Assembly (NCBI GenBank): GCA_944323265.1 | Contig: CALURX010000019.1 | Location: forward strand, 1 to 35,398 | DNA length: 35,398 nucleotides | Source: Candidatus Gastranaerophilales bacterium | GTDB lineage: Bacteria > Cyanobacteriota > Vampirovibrionia > Gastranaerophilales > Gastranaerophilaceae | Direction: 5' to 3' | Shown: one piece after another, positions 22,745-30,397 of the stretch | How positions within the stretch are numbered: the stretch's first letter is position 1 | Layout: each line of letters opens with the position of its first letter | Translations under genes and position numbers: made by a program | The notes under the pieces: generated by a model | Told to the model about the DNA's origin: nothing | Seen by the model: only the letters and a program-made list of their open reading frames with translations | Database searches by the model: none

Positions 22745-22765
22745 CAACATATTAACAATAATGTT
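22745..22765 (-). repeat. Right copy of the 21-bp inverted repeat
   Basis: Exact reverse complement of 22224-22244. It ends 20 bp before the ATG of the metallopeptidase-like gene, so whatever lies inside the repeats provides that gene's upstream region. Confidence 0.85.
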
Positions 22766-22785
22766 GTTTATATGTGCATCTATGG

Positions 22786-23655
22786 ATGAAGAATTTTATT
22801 TTTGGGGCAAATATTTCTTTTACCGGTTTTAATTCTGGTATGAAAATCCAAAATTCATACGGATTAAATTTTAAATCCGGGCTTACCGATGTTATAAAAC
22901 GTGAAGTTAAAACCATTGATACCGCTGTTATTGAAAATCAATGGCATGATATTTGCGGTATTGATGCAAATTTTGCCGGCAATAAGGCTATTGCTGCGTG
23001 TTTTACGTATGTTTTGAATCTATGTCAGGATGCTTTTAATAAATTTAGTCTTCCGTTTAATTATTTACCTCCAAGAATAAGGGTCTTTAAACCGGATGAT
23101 TTAATAGAACCCATTGAAAGCAACTGTTTAGGTTTTTGTATAACTGATACTGATAAGATTTTGAAAAATGAGCTGCCTTTTGAACTTTGCTCTGTTTTTT
23201 TAAAGAATCAGCCTGATGATATTGAGTATATTGATAATTTGAGTGAAAAGGGATACAGTTCCGGAAAATCGAGCAGCAGCCATTTTTTAGCCCATGTTCT
23301 GCATGAATGGATGCACAATATTCATCTGAATCTGATTTTCTATAAAGATGGATACGACGGTAAATGTGCTTACGCACAAGAAGTTTATAATAATAAAAAT
23401 TTCTTTCCGCATGGACTTGAAAAAATTGATTGGCTGGAAAAAGATAAATTTACATCGAAGCAGAAAAAAATGGTAAAGGAAAATATAGGCAGATATGCAG
23501 CAACTTCAAAGATTGAATTATTTCCGGAAGTGATGGTAAAGCTAATAACCGGTGTAATAGATGCTGATACAATGACATTAAAGCAAAATCCGCTGGATAA
23601 TTTAAAAACCCTGCCCAAATTTGTGCAGAGTTTTATAAGAAAAGAATTAGACTAA
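22786..23655 (+). CDS. Putative HExxH zinc metallopeptidase
   Basis: The 289-residue protein (from the ATG; a GTG at 22774 would add four residues) has HFLAHVLHEWMHNIHLNLIF around residues 166-185. His173, Glu174 and His177 form an HExxH site. Glu248, in YAATSKIELFPEVMVKL, is a good candidate third ligand, as in gluzincins. No standard signal peptide is seen; the N-terminus is NFIFGANISFTGFNSG. No ribosome binding site is visible. A peptidase or toxin-like role is inference; the family is not recognised. The gene overlaps the convergent gene by 4 bp. Confidence 0.68.
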   Translation: MKNFIFGANISFTGFNSGMKIQNSYGLNFKSGLTDVIKREVKTIDTAVIENQWHDICGIDANFAGNKAIAACFTYVLNLCQDAFNKFSLPFNYLPPRIRVFKPDDLIEPIESNCLGFCITDTDKILKNELPFELCSVFLKNQPDDIEYIDNLSEKGYSSGKSSSSHFLAHVLHEWMHNIHLNLIFYKDGYDGKCAYAQEVYNNKNFFPHGLEKIDWLEKDKFTSKQKKMVKENIGRYAATSKIELFPEVMVKLITGVIDADTMTLKQNPLDNLKTLPKFVQSFIRKELD

Positions 23656-24038
23656 TCTTCTTTAAAAATACTCGCAATACCTTTTCCGATTGAGTAGAAA
23701 GCCCTAGCTGTAGCACCGGCAGCTGCCCCGCCTACAGCTCCGATAACAGTTCCTACTACCGGCACAAAAGACCCAATAATTCCACCGGTTATGGCTCCTG
23801 CAACCATCCATTTTCTTGTAGTCGCAAGTTCTTTATCTACAGCAGGACCTGATGGAACTTCGTCTGAACCTGGCGAGCCAAAATCTTTAAGTTTTTTGGT
23901 TTTAGAAGATAGCTGCAGTGTATCTCGTGTTGTCTGTGCCATTGGTTTGCGCAAGGTTTTCACAGAGGTTTTAAGACCATTGAGTAAATAAGATGGATTG
24001 ACTGCTTTTTCTACAGTAGAAATTTTTTGTAATATCAT
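23652..24038 (-). CDS. Glycine-zipper membrane-active small protein
   Basis: Not recognised. The 128 residues comprise a soluble basic N-terminal part (about 1-75) and a glycine/alanine-rich hydrophobic hairpin (about 76-115). The hairpin includes MVAGAITGGIIGSFVPVVGTV and IGAVGGAAAGATARAF, with GxxxG spacing typical of glycine zippers that pack in membranes. Such segments occur in pore-forming peptides, in secretion-system proteins and in lipoproteins. It has a strong AAGGAG ribosome binding site and is convergent with the metallopeptidase-like gene. Confidence 0.7.
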   Translation of the reverse strand: MILQKISTVEKAVNPSYLLNGLKTSVKTLRKPMAQTTRDTLQLSSKTKKLKDFGSPGSDEVPSGPAVDKELATTRKWMVAGAITGGIIGSFVPVVGTVIGAVGGAAAGATARAFYSIGKGIASIFKED

Positions 24039-24109
24039 AATAAACTCCTTTTTTGTATTCTATAAAAAGGAAATATCTCTTTCAATAGGATATTAAGAAG
24101 TATGAAGGT

Positions 24110-26407
24110 CTATCCGTCAATATCGATAGGGCTTCTTTGTATTAAATCGATTGCTTCTCTGGCTGTAAATACTAGATCTTCCGGAATATTAGAAATAGTA
24201 CAGAATTGTCTTAAAACATCTACAACGCGTTTGAATGAGCGTACAATATCTCCTTCACCCATATCAACTTCATCAATAATTGAATCCCACTCAGAACCGT
24301 TTGCCCACATTTCGATAAGCGGAGAATAGAAGCCGTTTATATACATAGGGTCTTCTACATCATGATTTTTTTGTTTTTTATCCAGTTCACGTCTTATGTC
24401 TTTTATTTTGTTTAATCTTTTCCTAACAACAGTCGAAAGCGGAAGCTGTGAATACAAATCGGCTCTCATATCTTCTGTTGTAATTGCGCATATAACACTT
24501 GCCAGTTCTGCAGGTGTAAGCCCTTCAAGAACCCCTGAAAAGATTATCTGGGCAAGGAATAGTTCATTTTCAGAACGAATTTGAGATATTGTAACCCCTC
24601 TTTCTGTCGGATAATCGTCTTTAATGTAGCCATAATCCATAAGAACGGCTCTGTGTGCAAGGAATTTGTTCCAGAAAATATCTTTTTGCTTTTCAATCTC
24701 TTTATCAAGCGCTTTTTGTTTAGCTTCGTATCTTGCAAGGACATCCAGAGCTTTCATGTGTTTTTTAAATAATTTACACGTATCGCATTCATAAGAGTGC
24801 ATTTCCTCAAGCATCTGTTTTGTTTGGCGTCCAAATTCAACTGCTTCAGGAGATAATGGACGGTTTTTCTTTTTCTCCTGTTTTTGTATTGTCTTAAATA
24901 CTCTCCTGTTTTGAACATATATTTCACGGATTTTGTTGTATTCCAACAAATCCTCATTTGTTTTTTTGCAGTAACATTCAAAGGAATTGCACTCTTTTAT
25001 TTTAGCTTCATTCATATCATGGAGAGCCAACAGAGGCTCAATTCTTGAGTTTGAAGAAAAATATCCAAAGCTTTTTAAAACAAGCTCTTTAGCTTCCTCC
25101 AGCGTGAATCTTTGAAGCAGATTAAGAACCATTGAATAGCTTGGAGAGAATTTGCTTTCCAAAGGATTTGCATCACTCAGAACCAATTCTGCCACTTCTT
25201 CCGGTGTCTGGAAAGGTGAACCGACAATGGTTACATATCCAATTTCATCCATTCCACGTCTTCCGGCCCTTCCTGACATCTGTAAAAACTCACTTGGGGT
25301 AAGCGTTCTATGTCCGTTGTCAGTCCTTTTCGTAATAGAACTTATAACCGTGGAGCGAGCTGGCATGTTAATCCCGGCAGCAAGCGTTTCGGTTGCAAAA
25401 ACAACTTTTATTAAACCTTTTTGGAAAAGCTTTTCAACAAGCACTTTCCAGCCCGGAAGCAATCCTGCATGGTGAGATGCTACACCGAGAAGCAAATACT
25501 CTATGTGTTTGTTTTTGTATAGGTATGGGTTCTCAGCGATATATTCATCAATAATCTCGCGTATCTGTTCTTGTTCTCTTGGAGTTACAAGGCATAATGA
25601 AGCGCAGCTTTCCATCTGCTCATCACATTTTTTGCGAGAGAATGTGAAATATATTGCAGGAAGCATATCTTTTTCCTGTAGGTTTCTTACAACATCTTTT
25701 ACAACATTACGTTTTTGCACTGCTTTTCCGCGTCTAAATAATTTCTTTTCAGGCTTAATTTTATTATTCAAAGCTCCGCTCGGAGTAAGCAGAGGTAATA
25801 ATGTATTTGGCTGGGATGAGTCAAAATAGTAGTATCTTAAAGGTACCGGCCTAAAATCTGTGTTAATTAGTTCTGTCTTGGAATGTACCGTATTTATCCA
25901 TTCTGTTAATTTATCAGCGTTAGCCACAGTAGCAGAAAGAGCGATAATCTGGACGTTTGTAGGACAGTAGATTATGCTTTCTTCCCATACAGTGCCTCTC
26001 TGTTCGTCATTCATATAGTGAACTTCGTCCAGTATAACATATCTGACGTCCTTAAGATTATCCGTAACCGAGCCGAAGTTAGTACCATACAGCATATTTC
26101 TAAAAACTTCCGTTGTCATAACGACAATCTGTCCGCTTCGGTTTATGGATGTATCTCCGGTTAGCAGACCAACTTTGTCAGAGCCGTATTTTTCGGAAAA
26201 GTCATTGTATTTTTGATTAGAAAGAGCTTTTAGAGGTGTTGTATAAAAAACCTTTTTCCCTTCTTTTAGAGCGCAATGTATTGCGTGCTCCGCAATCACT
26301 GTTTTCCCGGCACCTGTAGGGGCGCAGACAACAACACTCTTACCTTCAGATATACAATTGCAAGCTTGTTTTTGGAAATCATCCAGTTCAAAGGGAAAAT
26401 CGTACAT
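24110..26407 (-). CDS. Ski2-like DEVH-box RNA helicase
   Basis: The 765-residue superfamily 2 helicase shows motif I APTGAGKT (about residues 30-37), DEVH in ILDEVHYMNDEQRG (about 127), SAT (about 157), and motif VI QMSGRAGRRGMDE (about 376). The C-terminal third matches the DSHCT region of Ski2/Mtr4 and actinobacterial HelY (SVICAITTEDMR, EMWANGSEWDSII). A cysteine-rich insert (CNSFECYC ... CDTC, about residues 470-550) is reminiscent of the CxxC of HelY-like proteins. It is likely to act in RNA processing or decay. It is transcribed alone. Confidence 0.88.
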   Translation of the reverse strand: MYDFPFELDDFQKQACNCISEGKSVVVCAPTGAGKTVIAEHAIHCALKEGKKVFYTTPLKALSNQKYNDFSEKYGSDKVGLLTGDTSINRSGQIVVMTTEVFRNMLYGTNFGSVTDNLKDVRYVILDEVHYMNDEQRGTVWEESIIYCPTNVQIIALSATVANADKLTEWINTVHSKTELINTDFRPVPLRYYYFDSSQPNTLLPLLTPSGALNNKIKPEKKLFRRGKAVQKRNVVKDVVRNLQEKDMLPAIYFTFSRKKCDEQMESCASLCLVTPREQEQIREIIDEYIAENPYLYKNKHIEYLLLGVASHHAGLLPGWKVLVEKLFQKGLIKVVFATETLAAGINMPARSTVISSITKRTDNGHRTLTPSEFLQMSGRAGRRGMDEIGYVTIVGSPFQTPEEVAELVLSDANPLESKFSPSYSMVLNLLQRFTLEEAKELVLKSFGYFSSNSRIEPLLALHDMNEAKIKECNSFECYCKKTNEDLLEYNKIREIYVQNRRVFKTIQKQEKKKNRPLSPEAVEFGRQTKQMLEEMHSYECDTCKLFKKHMKALDVLARYEAKQKALDKEIEKQKDIFWNKFLAHRAVLMDYGYIKDDYPTERGVTISQIRSENELFLAQIIFSGVLEGLTPAELASVICAITTEDMRADLYSQLPLSTVVRKRLNKIKDIRRELDKKQKNHDVEDPMYINGFYSPLIEMWANGSEWDSIIDEVDMGEGDIVRSFKRVVDVLRQFCTISNIPEDLVFTAREAIDLIQRSPIDIDG

Positions 26408-26432
26408 AAAAACCTCAGTTATTCTATTTTAT

Positions 26433-26441
26433 ATTATAACA
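26433..26441 (-). promoter_or_regulatory. Extended -10 promoter of the helicase gene
   Basis: On the minus strand TGT TATAAT, 25 nt before the helicase ATG, with GAGG in the leader; an ordinary leadered mRNA. Confidence 0.6.
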
Positions 26442-26461
26442 TGAAATACTCTTATTTATAA

Positions 26462-26493
26462 TAAAGAAAAGCAAGGAGTTTTACGTCCTTGCT
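26462..26493 (-). terminator. Flagellin terminator
   Basis: On the minus strand AGCAAGGA, loop CGTAAAAC, TCCTTGCT, then TTTCTTTA. It lies about 33 nt after the flagellin stop. Confidence 0.88.
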
Positions 26494-26525
26494 CTTGTTT
26501 AGAGTAAATATATATTTCTGAAGTA

Positions 26526-27380
26526 TTATAAAAGGTTTAAAGCAATACTTGGTGTTTGGTTTGCAGTTGCTAACAACGTAGCTGAAGCCTGCTGCAGAAT
26601 TTGAGCCTGAATGTAATTTGAAGATTCTTCTGCAACGTCTGCGTCTCTCAATGTTGACAATGAAGATGTAATATTTTCTGATTGTACACTGATTGATTCA
26701 ATAGCAGATTCAATTCTATTCTGTGCTGCACCTAAAGAAGTAGTACGTCCTGATATTGTATTGATAGCTTCATCTATTTTGTCTAACATTTCTGACGCAT
26801 CTGTTGTACCATTCAAACCTGCACATTTTTCTGCAACGTCAGTAATAGCTTCTCCAAATAGGCTTTGGACATTTGTTTCACTGAATAAATCTGCAGCTAA
26901 TGTTATTTTGCTATTATCATCACTATATAGACCAACCTGCAAGCTTATATCCGTCATTGTACCATCCATCATTTTTAACCCATTAAATTCACAGTTTGCA
27001 GCTATACGGTCAATTTCTTCAAGTCTTGCAGTAATTTCTGATTCAATTGCTTCTAATGAATCTTCTCCATAAGTTCCGTTAGCAGCTTGTTCTGTCAAGT
27101 CTCTGACACGCTGTAAATGAGATGATACCAAAGCGTAAGTATCTTCCAATGTTGTTAACATATCAGCACCTGTTGCTGCGTTGTCTGCTGCTACATCCAA
27201 AGAACCTAATTGAGTTTCCCAGTTTGTAGCAATAGAATAGCCTGCTGCGTTGTCTGCTGCGTGGTTAATCTTGTAACCGGTTGTCATTCTTTCAATCGCC
27301 TGGTTCAGGGATTGGGTTGCCTTGCTCAAGTTCGACTGAACAAGTAGTGATGAGAGGTTTGTGTTAATTGTTAGTGCCAT
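26526..27380 (-). CDS. fliC: Flagellin, short form
   Basis: The 284-residue protein consists essentially of the conserved D0/D1 helices, with a short middle loop instead of the D2/D3 surface domains. The N-terminus MALTINTNLSSLLVQSNLSKA and the segment LQRVRDLTEQAANGTY (about 86-101) are typical. The C-terminus ends ATLLATANQTPSIALNLL. It polymerises into the filament. It stands alone, far from the hook operon, with an AAAGGAG ribosome binding site. No clear sigma-28 promoter is visible; a long AT-rich leader with TGCATCC/GCATTCG palindromic bits lies upstream. Confidence 0.95.
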   Translation of the reverse strand: MALTINTNLSSLLVQSNLSKATQSLNQAIERMTTGYKINHAADNAAGYSIATNWETQLGSLDVAADNAATGADMLTTLEDTYALVSSHLQRVRDLTEQAANGTYGEDSLEAIESEITARLEEIDRIAANCEFNGLKMMDGTMTDISLQVGLYSDDNSKITLAADLFSETNVQSLFGEAITDVAEKCAGLNGTTDASEMLDKIDEAINTISGRTTSLGAAQNRIESAIESISVQSENITSSLSTLRDADVAEESSNYIQAQILQQASATLLATANQTPSIALNLL

Positions 27381-27526
27381 TTTTTACTCCTTTCTGGCTT
27401 TGCATCCTACGAATGCGTCCGTGCATTTGTCCTATACTTTTTAAATTCCACATTTTGAAAATTTCTAACGCTTTTTGAAGCAAATTGTTACAAATCTTTA
27501 CAATAGAGGCCTAAAAAACGCATTGG

Positions 27527-27535
27527 TGCTATACT
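27527..27535 (+). promoter_or_regulatory. Extended -10 promoter of the vor operon
   Basis: TGC TATACT is favoured over the TATAAT at 27538-27543, which is too close to the ribosome binding site GAGGAG. TTGTTACAAAT at 27485-27495 upstream is shared with the yggS promoter region. Confidence 0.5.
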
Positions 27536-27554
27536 TTTATAATGAGGAGTCAAC

Positions 27555-27764
27555 ATGGGTAAAATAGTAATTGATAATAACAGATGCAAATCATGTTATA
27601 TTTGCACAACAACGTGTCCTAAAGGACTGATTAAAAAGAGTGATAAAACCAATCGTTTAGGCGATTATATGGTAGAATTTGATGACCCGAAGGGAGAGTG
27701 CATAGGCTGTGCAATGTGCGCGAAACGCTGTCCTGATCTGGCAATAACAGAAGTATGGAGATAG
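27555..27764 (+). CDS. vorD: 2-oxoacid:ferredoxin oxidoreductase, 4Fe-4S (delta) subunit
   Basis: The 69-residue bacterial ferredoxin has two complete cluster motifs, CKSCYICTTTCP (about residues 11-22) and CIGCAMCAKRCP (about 45-56), for two [4Fe-4S] clusters. It carries electrons from the thiamine centre of the enzyme to external ferredoxin. It is the first gene of a four-gene operon; the next ATG follows after 1 nt. This small, separate ferredoxin subunit is typical of the Vor/Kor type. Confidence 0.9.
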   Translation: MGKIVIDNNRCKSCYICTTTCPKGLIKKSDKTNRLGDYMVEFDDPKGECIGCAMCAKRCPDLAITEVWR

Positions 27765-27765
27765 A

Positions 27766-28881
27766 ATGACAGACAATAATAATGAAAAAGTTCTAATAAA
27801 AGGTAATTATGCAATAGCTCAAGCAGCCGTAAATGCCGGCTGCCAGTGCTACTTTGGATATCCGATAACCCCGCAGACAGAAATCGGAGAGTATTTGAGC
27901 GGAAAAATGCAAGAGCTCGGAAGGGGTTATGTATGTGCTGAAAGCGAACTCGGTGCAATTAATATGGTTATGGGCGCCGTATCAACAGGAGTTAAGGCAA
28001 TGACCTCATCATCATCTCCTGCTGTTGCACTTATGCAGGAAGGTTTATCTTATGCGGCATCGGATGAACTGCCTGTGGTTCTTGTAAATGTTATGAGAAC
28101 CGGCCCGGGTTTAGGATATATTTATCCGGCTCAAGGAGATTACAACCAGGCTGTATACGGCGGTGGAAACGGCGATTACAAAATCATCGTTCTTGCGCCT
28201 TCTACGGTTCAGGAATGTATTGATTTAACCTACAGAGCGTTTTATCTGGCGCAAAAATATAGAAATCCTGTTATTCTTTTGGCTGACGGTATTTTAGGAC
28301 AAATGATGGAGCCTGCAAGCTTCGGTAAGTATCCATATCCAGAAGTGGACGTTTCTTCCTGGGCTCTTACAGGCGCTAAAGGAAGAGAGGCGCGTAAAAT
28401 ATATTCTGTTGCAACAGATGAGAAAAAACAGATTCAGCATATATATGATTTATTCAAGAAATTCGAAATTATTACTCAAAACGAAACTACGTATGAAGAA
28501 TTTAATACGGAAGACGCTGATATTATATTAACTTCATTCGGCTCAATGACCAGAAATATCAAGGCTGCAATGAACGTCTTAAGGAAAAAAGGAATTAAGG
28601 CCGGATGTTTCAGACCTGTAACACTTTCGCCGTTCCCGCACAAGAGGGTTTCAGAGCTTGCAGGCGAAGGCAAAGACTTTATTGTGGTTGAGATGAATAT
28701 GGGACAGATGTTTAAGGATATCAAATACGCCGTAAACGGCCAATCTAAAGTAAGCCTTGTAAACAGGCCTGTAGGAGAATGGCTGAGCGTAGAAGAAATT
28801 GTTGAGGCTGTTGAGAATATTGTTGCCAAAGGGCTGACAGTAGTAAATCCGGGAGGTGTGGAATATGCAGCAAGTGTTTAG
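27766..28881 (+). CDS. vorB: 2-oxoacid:ferredoxin oxidoreductase alpha subunit (VorB type)
   Basis: The 371 residues include KGNYAIAQAAVNAGCQCYFGYPITPQTEIGEYL (about 11-43), the pyrimidine-binding domain I, and TSSSSPAVALMQEGLSYAA (about 84-102). Domain II follows near 240-340. The overall pattern is closest to 3-methyl-2-oxobutanoate (branched-chain) ferredoxin oxidoreductase VorB; 2-oxoglutarate (KorA) cannot be ruled out. The enzyme oxidatively decarboxylates a 2-oxoacid to an acyl-CoA or works in reverse. It is oxygen-sensitive, in keeping with an anaerobe. Confidence 0.88.
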   Translation: MTDNNNEKVLIKGNYAIAQAAVNAGCQCYFGYPITPQTEIGEYLSGKMQELGRGYVCAESELGAINMVMGAVSTGVKAMTSSSSPAVALMQEGLSYAASDELPVVLVNVMRTGPGLGYIYPAQGDYNQAVYGGGNGDYKIIVLAPSTVQECIDLTYRAFYLAQKYRNPVILLADGILGQMMEPASFGKYPYPEVDVSSWALTGAKGREARKIYSVATDEKKQIQHIYDLFKKFEIITQNETTYEEFNTEDADIILTSFGSMTRNIKAAMNVLRKKGIKAGCFRPVTLSPFPHKRVSELAGEGKDFIVVEMNMGQMFKDIKYAVNGQSKVSLVNRPVGEWLSVEEIVEAVENIVAKGLTVVNPGGVEYAASV

Positions 28882-29608
28882 TATACCAGAATCAATGAAA
28901 AAAGATTTCAGATACACATTCTGCCCTGGATGCGACCATGGGATTGCGATTCGCCTTGTGGCAGAGGTTATTGATGAGCTTGGAATAAGAGAAAATATAA
29001 TTTCATCGACTTCTGTAGGATGTTCTGTATTTTTATATGACTTTCTTAATATAGATTGTGTTGAAGCTCCGCACGGCAGAGCGCTTGCATCCGCTACCGG
29101 AGTAAAAAGAGCAAGACCTGATAAGTTTGTATTCACATACTCAGGAGACGGCGATTTTGCCTCTATCGGGATTGCAGAATCTTTGCATTCGGCTCTTAGA
29201 GGCGAAAATATTTCAGCAATCTGTATAAATAATACAACTTACGGTATGACAGGCGGCCAGCTTGGGCCTACAACTATGATGGGGCAGATTACGACGACCT
29301 CACCAACAGGCCGTAACAAAGAATATTTTGGATACCCGATAAAGATTGCCGAGCATATTGCTTTATGCGACGGAACTGCGTATTCTGCACGTGTTGCGCT
29401 GGATTCGGTACCGCATATAAATCAGGCCAAACAGGCTATTAAAAAAGCCTTCCAAACCCAGCTTGACGGCAAGGGATTCGGGTTTGTTGAAATACTTTCA
29501 TCTTGTCCTACTAACTGGCACATGACACCTGAGCAGGCGCATGAAAGAGTCAGAAACGAAATGATTAAAGTATTTCCGCTTGGAGAGTTTAAAGGAGGAG
29601 ACAAATAA
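28865..29608 (+). CDS. vorA: 2-oxoacid:ferredoxin oxidoreductase beta subunit (TPP-binding)
   Basis: The 247 residues start at the ATG with GGGAGG 8 nt upstream; the GTG at 28856 lies in that ribosome binding site and is rejected. FCPGCDHGIAIRLV (about 18-31) and the thiamine-diphosphate motif SGDGDFASIGIAESLHSA with INNTTYGMTGGQ (about 95-135) define the subunit. SSCPTNWHMTPEQAHERV ... PLGEFK near the end is typical of VorA. The gene overlaps the alpha gene by 17 bp and shares one base with the gamma gene (TAATG). Confidence 0.9.
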   Translation: MQQVFSIPESMKKDFRYTFCPGCDHGIAIRLVAEVIDELGIRENIISSTSVGCSVFLYDFLNIDCVEAPHGRALASATGVKRARPDKFVFTYSGDGDFASIGIAESLHSALRGENISAICINNTTYGMTGGQLGPTTMMGQITTTSPTGRNKEYFGYPIKIAEHIALCDGTAYSARVALDSVPHINQAKQAIKKAFQTQLDGKGFGFVEILSSCPTNWHMTPEQAHERVRNEMIKVFPLGEFKGGDK

Positions 29609-30144
29609 TGGAAACGAATTTTATTTTTGCCGGATTTGGCGGTCAGGGAATCCTCCTTGCAGGAACCGTGCTTGCAAATGCTTTTATGATAGAAGGCAAA
29701 GACGTTACGTGGTATCCTTGCTATGGTGCTGAAATGCGCGGCGGAACAGTTAATTGCGAAGTTGTTGTATCAGATTCTGAGGTAAGTTCAGTCCACAAAC
29801 AGGATACTGATTACGCAATTGTTCTCAATCAGCAGTCTTTTGACAGATTTGTAAAAAGAGTTAAAAAAGGCGGTACGATTGTTGCAAACTCTACTCTTGT
29901 AGCTGAGACAAGGCCGAGGACAGATATTAATTATGTGTTTGCACCAATGACAAAAATTGCAAATGATTTAGGCACAAGCAAAGTTACAAACGTTGTATCT
30001 TTGGGCGTTTTGGCTTCAGCTTGCCCCATAGTAAAAAAGGAATTTCTTGAAAAGGGCGTTGAAAAAGTCCTCGGTGAGAAGAAAAAAGACTTGCTTCCGC
30101 TGAATATTAAGGCACTAAACTCTGCATGCTGCGAGGCTGTATAA
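29608..30144 (+). CDS. vorC: 2-oxoacid:ferredoxin oxidoreductase gamma subunit
   Basis: The 178-residue gamma domain opens with FAGFGGQGILLAGTVLANAF (about residues 7-26), which helps bind coenzyme A, and contains YGAEMRGGTVNCEVVVSDSEV. TAATG overlap with the beta gene indicates translational coupling. It completes the D-B-A-C set (delta, alpha, beta, gamma), giving a full heterotetrameric enzyme. The operon is followed by a structured convergent intergenic region. Confidence 0.92.
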   Translation: METNFIFAGFGGQGILLAGTVLANAFMIEGKDVTWYPCYGAEMRGGTVNCEVVVSDSEVSSVHKQDTDYAIVLNQQSFDRFVKRVKKGGTIVANSTLVAETRPRTDINYVFAPMTKIANDLGTSKVTNVVSLGVLASACPIVKKEFLEKGVEKVLGEKKKDLLPLNIKALNSACCEAV

Positions 30145-30185
30145 TGAAAATCTCCGGCGCTAAACAGAGGTAGAGCGGGTAAGAA

Positions 30186-30300
30186 TTTCTAAATTTGTTC
30201 CGCAGAGTAGGGTGCGCACACTTGCGCACCAAAATTTTGGAAAATTTAAGAAATTAAGTTTGTCTTCTTTATCGGTGCAGTAGTTGCTGCACCCTACTCT
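30186..30300. other. Structured convergent intergenic region after the vor operon
   Basis: Local stems GGTGCGCA/TGCGCACC (30211-30230) and GGTGCAG/CTGCACC (30274-30293) compete with a perfect 12-bp long-range pair AGAGTAGGGTGC/GCACCCTACTCT (30204-30215 with 30289-30300). An outer AT-rich stem AATTTCT-AAATTT/AAATTTAAGAAATT surrounds the first hairpin. The two local hairpins are facing copies of one design, TAGGGTG plus dyad. No gene is seen between 30145 and 30397. Confidence 0.6.
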
Positions 30301-30328
30301 ACTTACACCGACATTGTCACTCTCGTTT

Positions 30329-30366
30329 AATAAAAGTGTCGGCGGATTGAAAAATCCGCCGACACT
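30329..30366 (-). terminator. Terminator of the GGGtGRT gene
   Basis: On the minus strand AGTGTCGGCGGATT, loop TTTC, AATCCGCCGACACT, then TTTTATTAAA: a 14-bp perfect stem with U-rich tail, 32 nt after the stop. GGGGTAAAT overlaps the stop region upstream (30387-30396). Confidence 0.93.
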
Positions 30367-30397
30367 ATAACAAGTATTTAAAGGTAATTATTTACCC

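Noticed and set aside
22350-22758. Short open frames on both strands in the non-coding island
   Set aside because: They run through long hairpins and direct repeats, have no ribosome binding sites, and encode low-complexity sequences without domain likeness.
26750-27100. Open frames opposite the flagellin and flgE genes
   Set aside because: They are shadows of low-complexity coding sequence, with no ribosome binding sites or family likeness.
27485-27545. Sigma-28 promoter for flagellin
   Set aside because: No TAAA-15-GCCGATAA-like sequence was found on the minus strand upstream of the gene.
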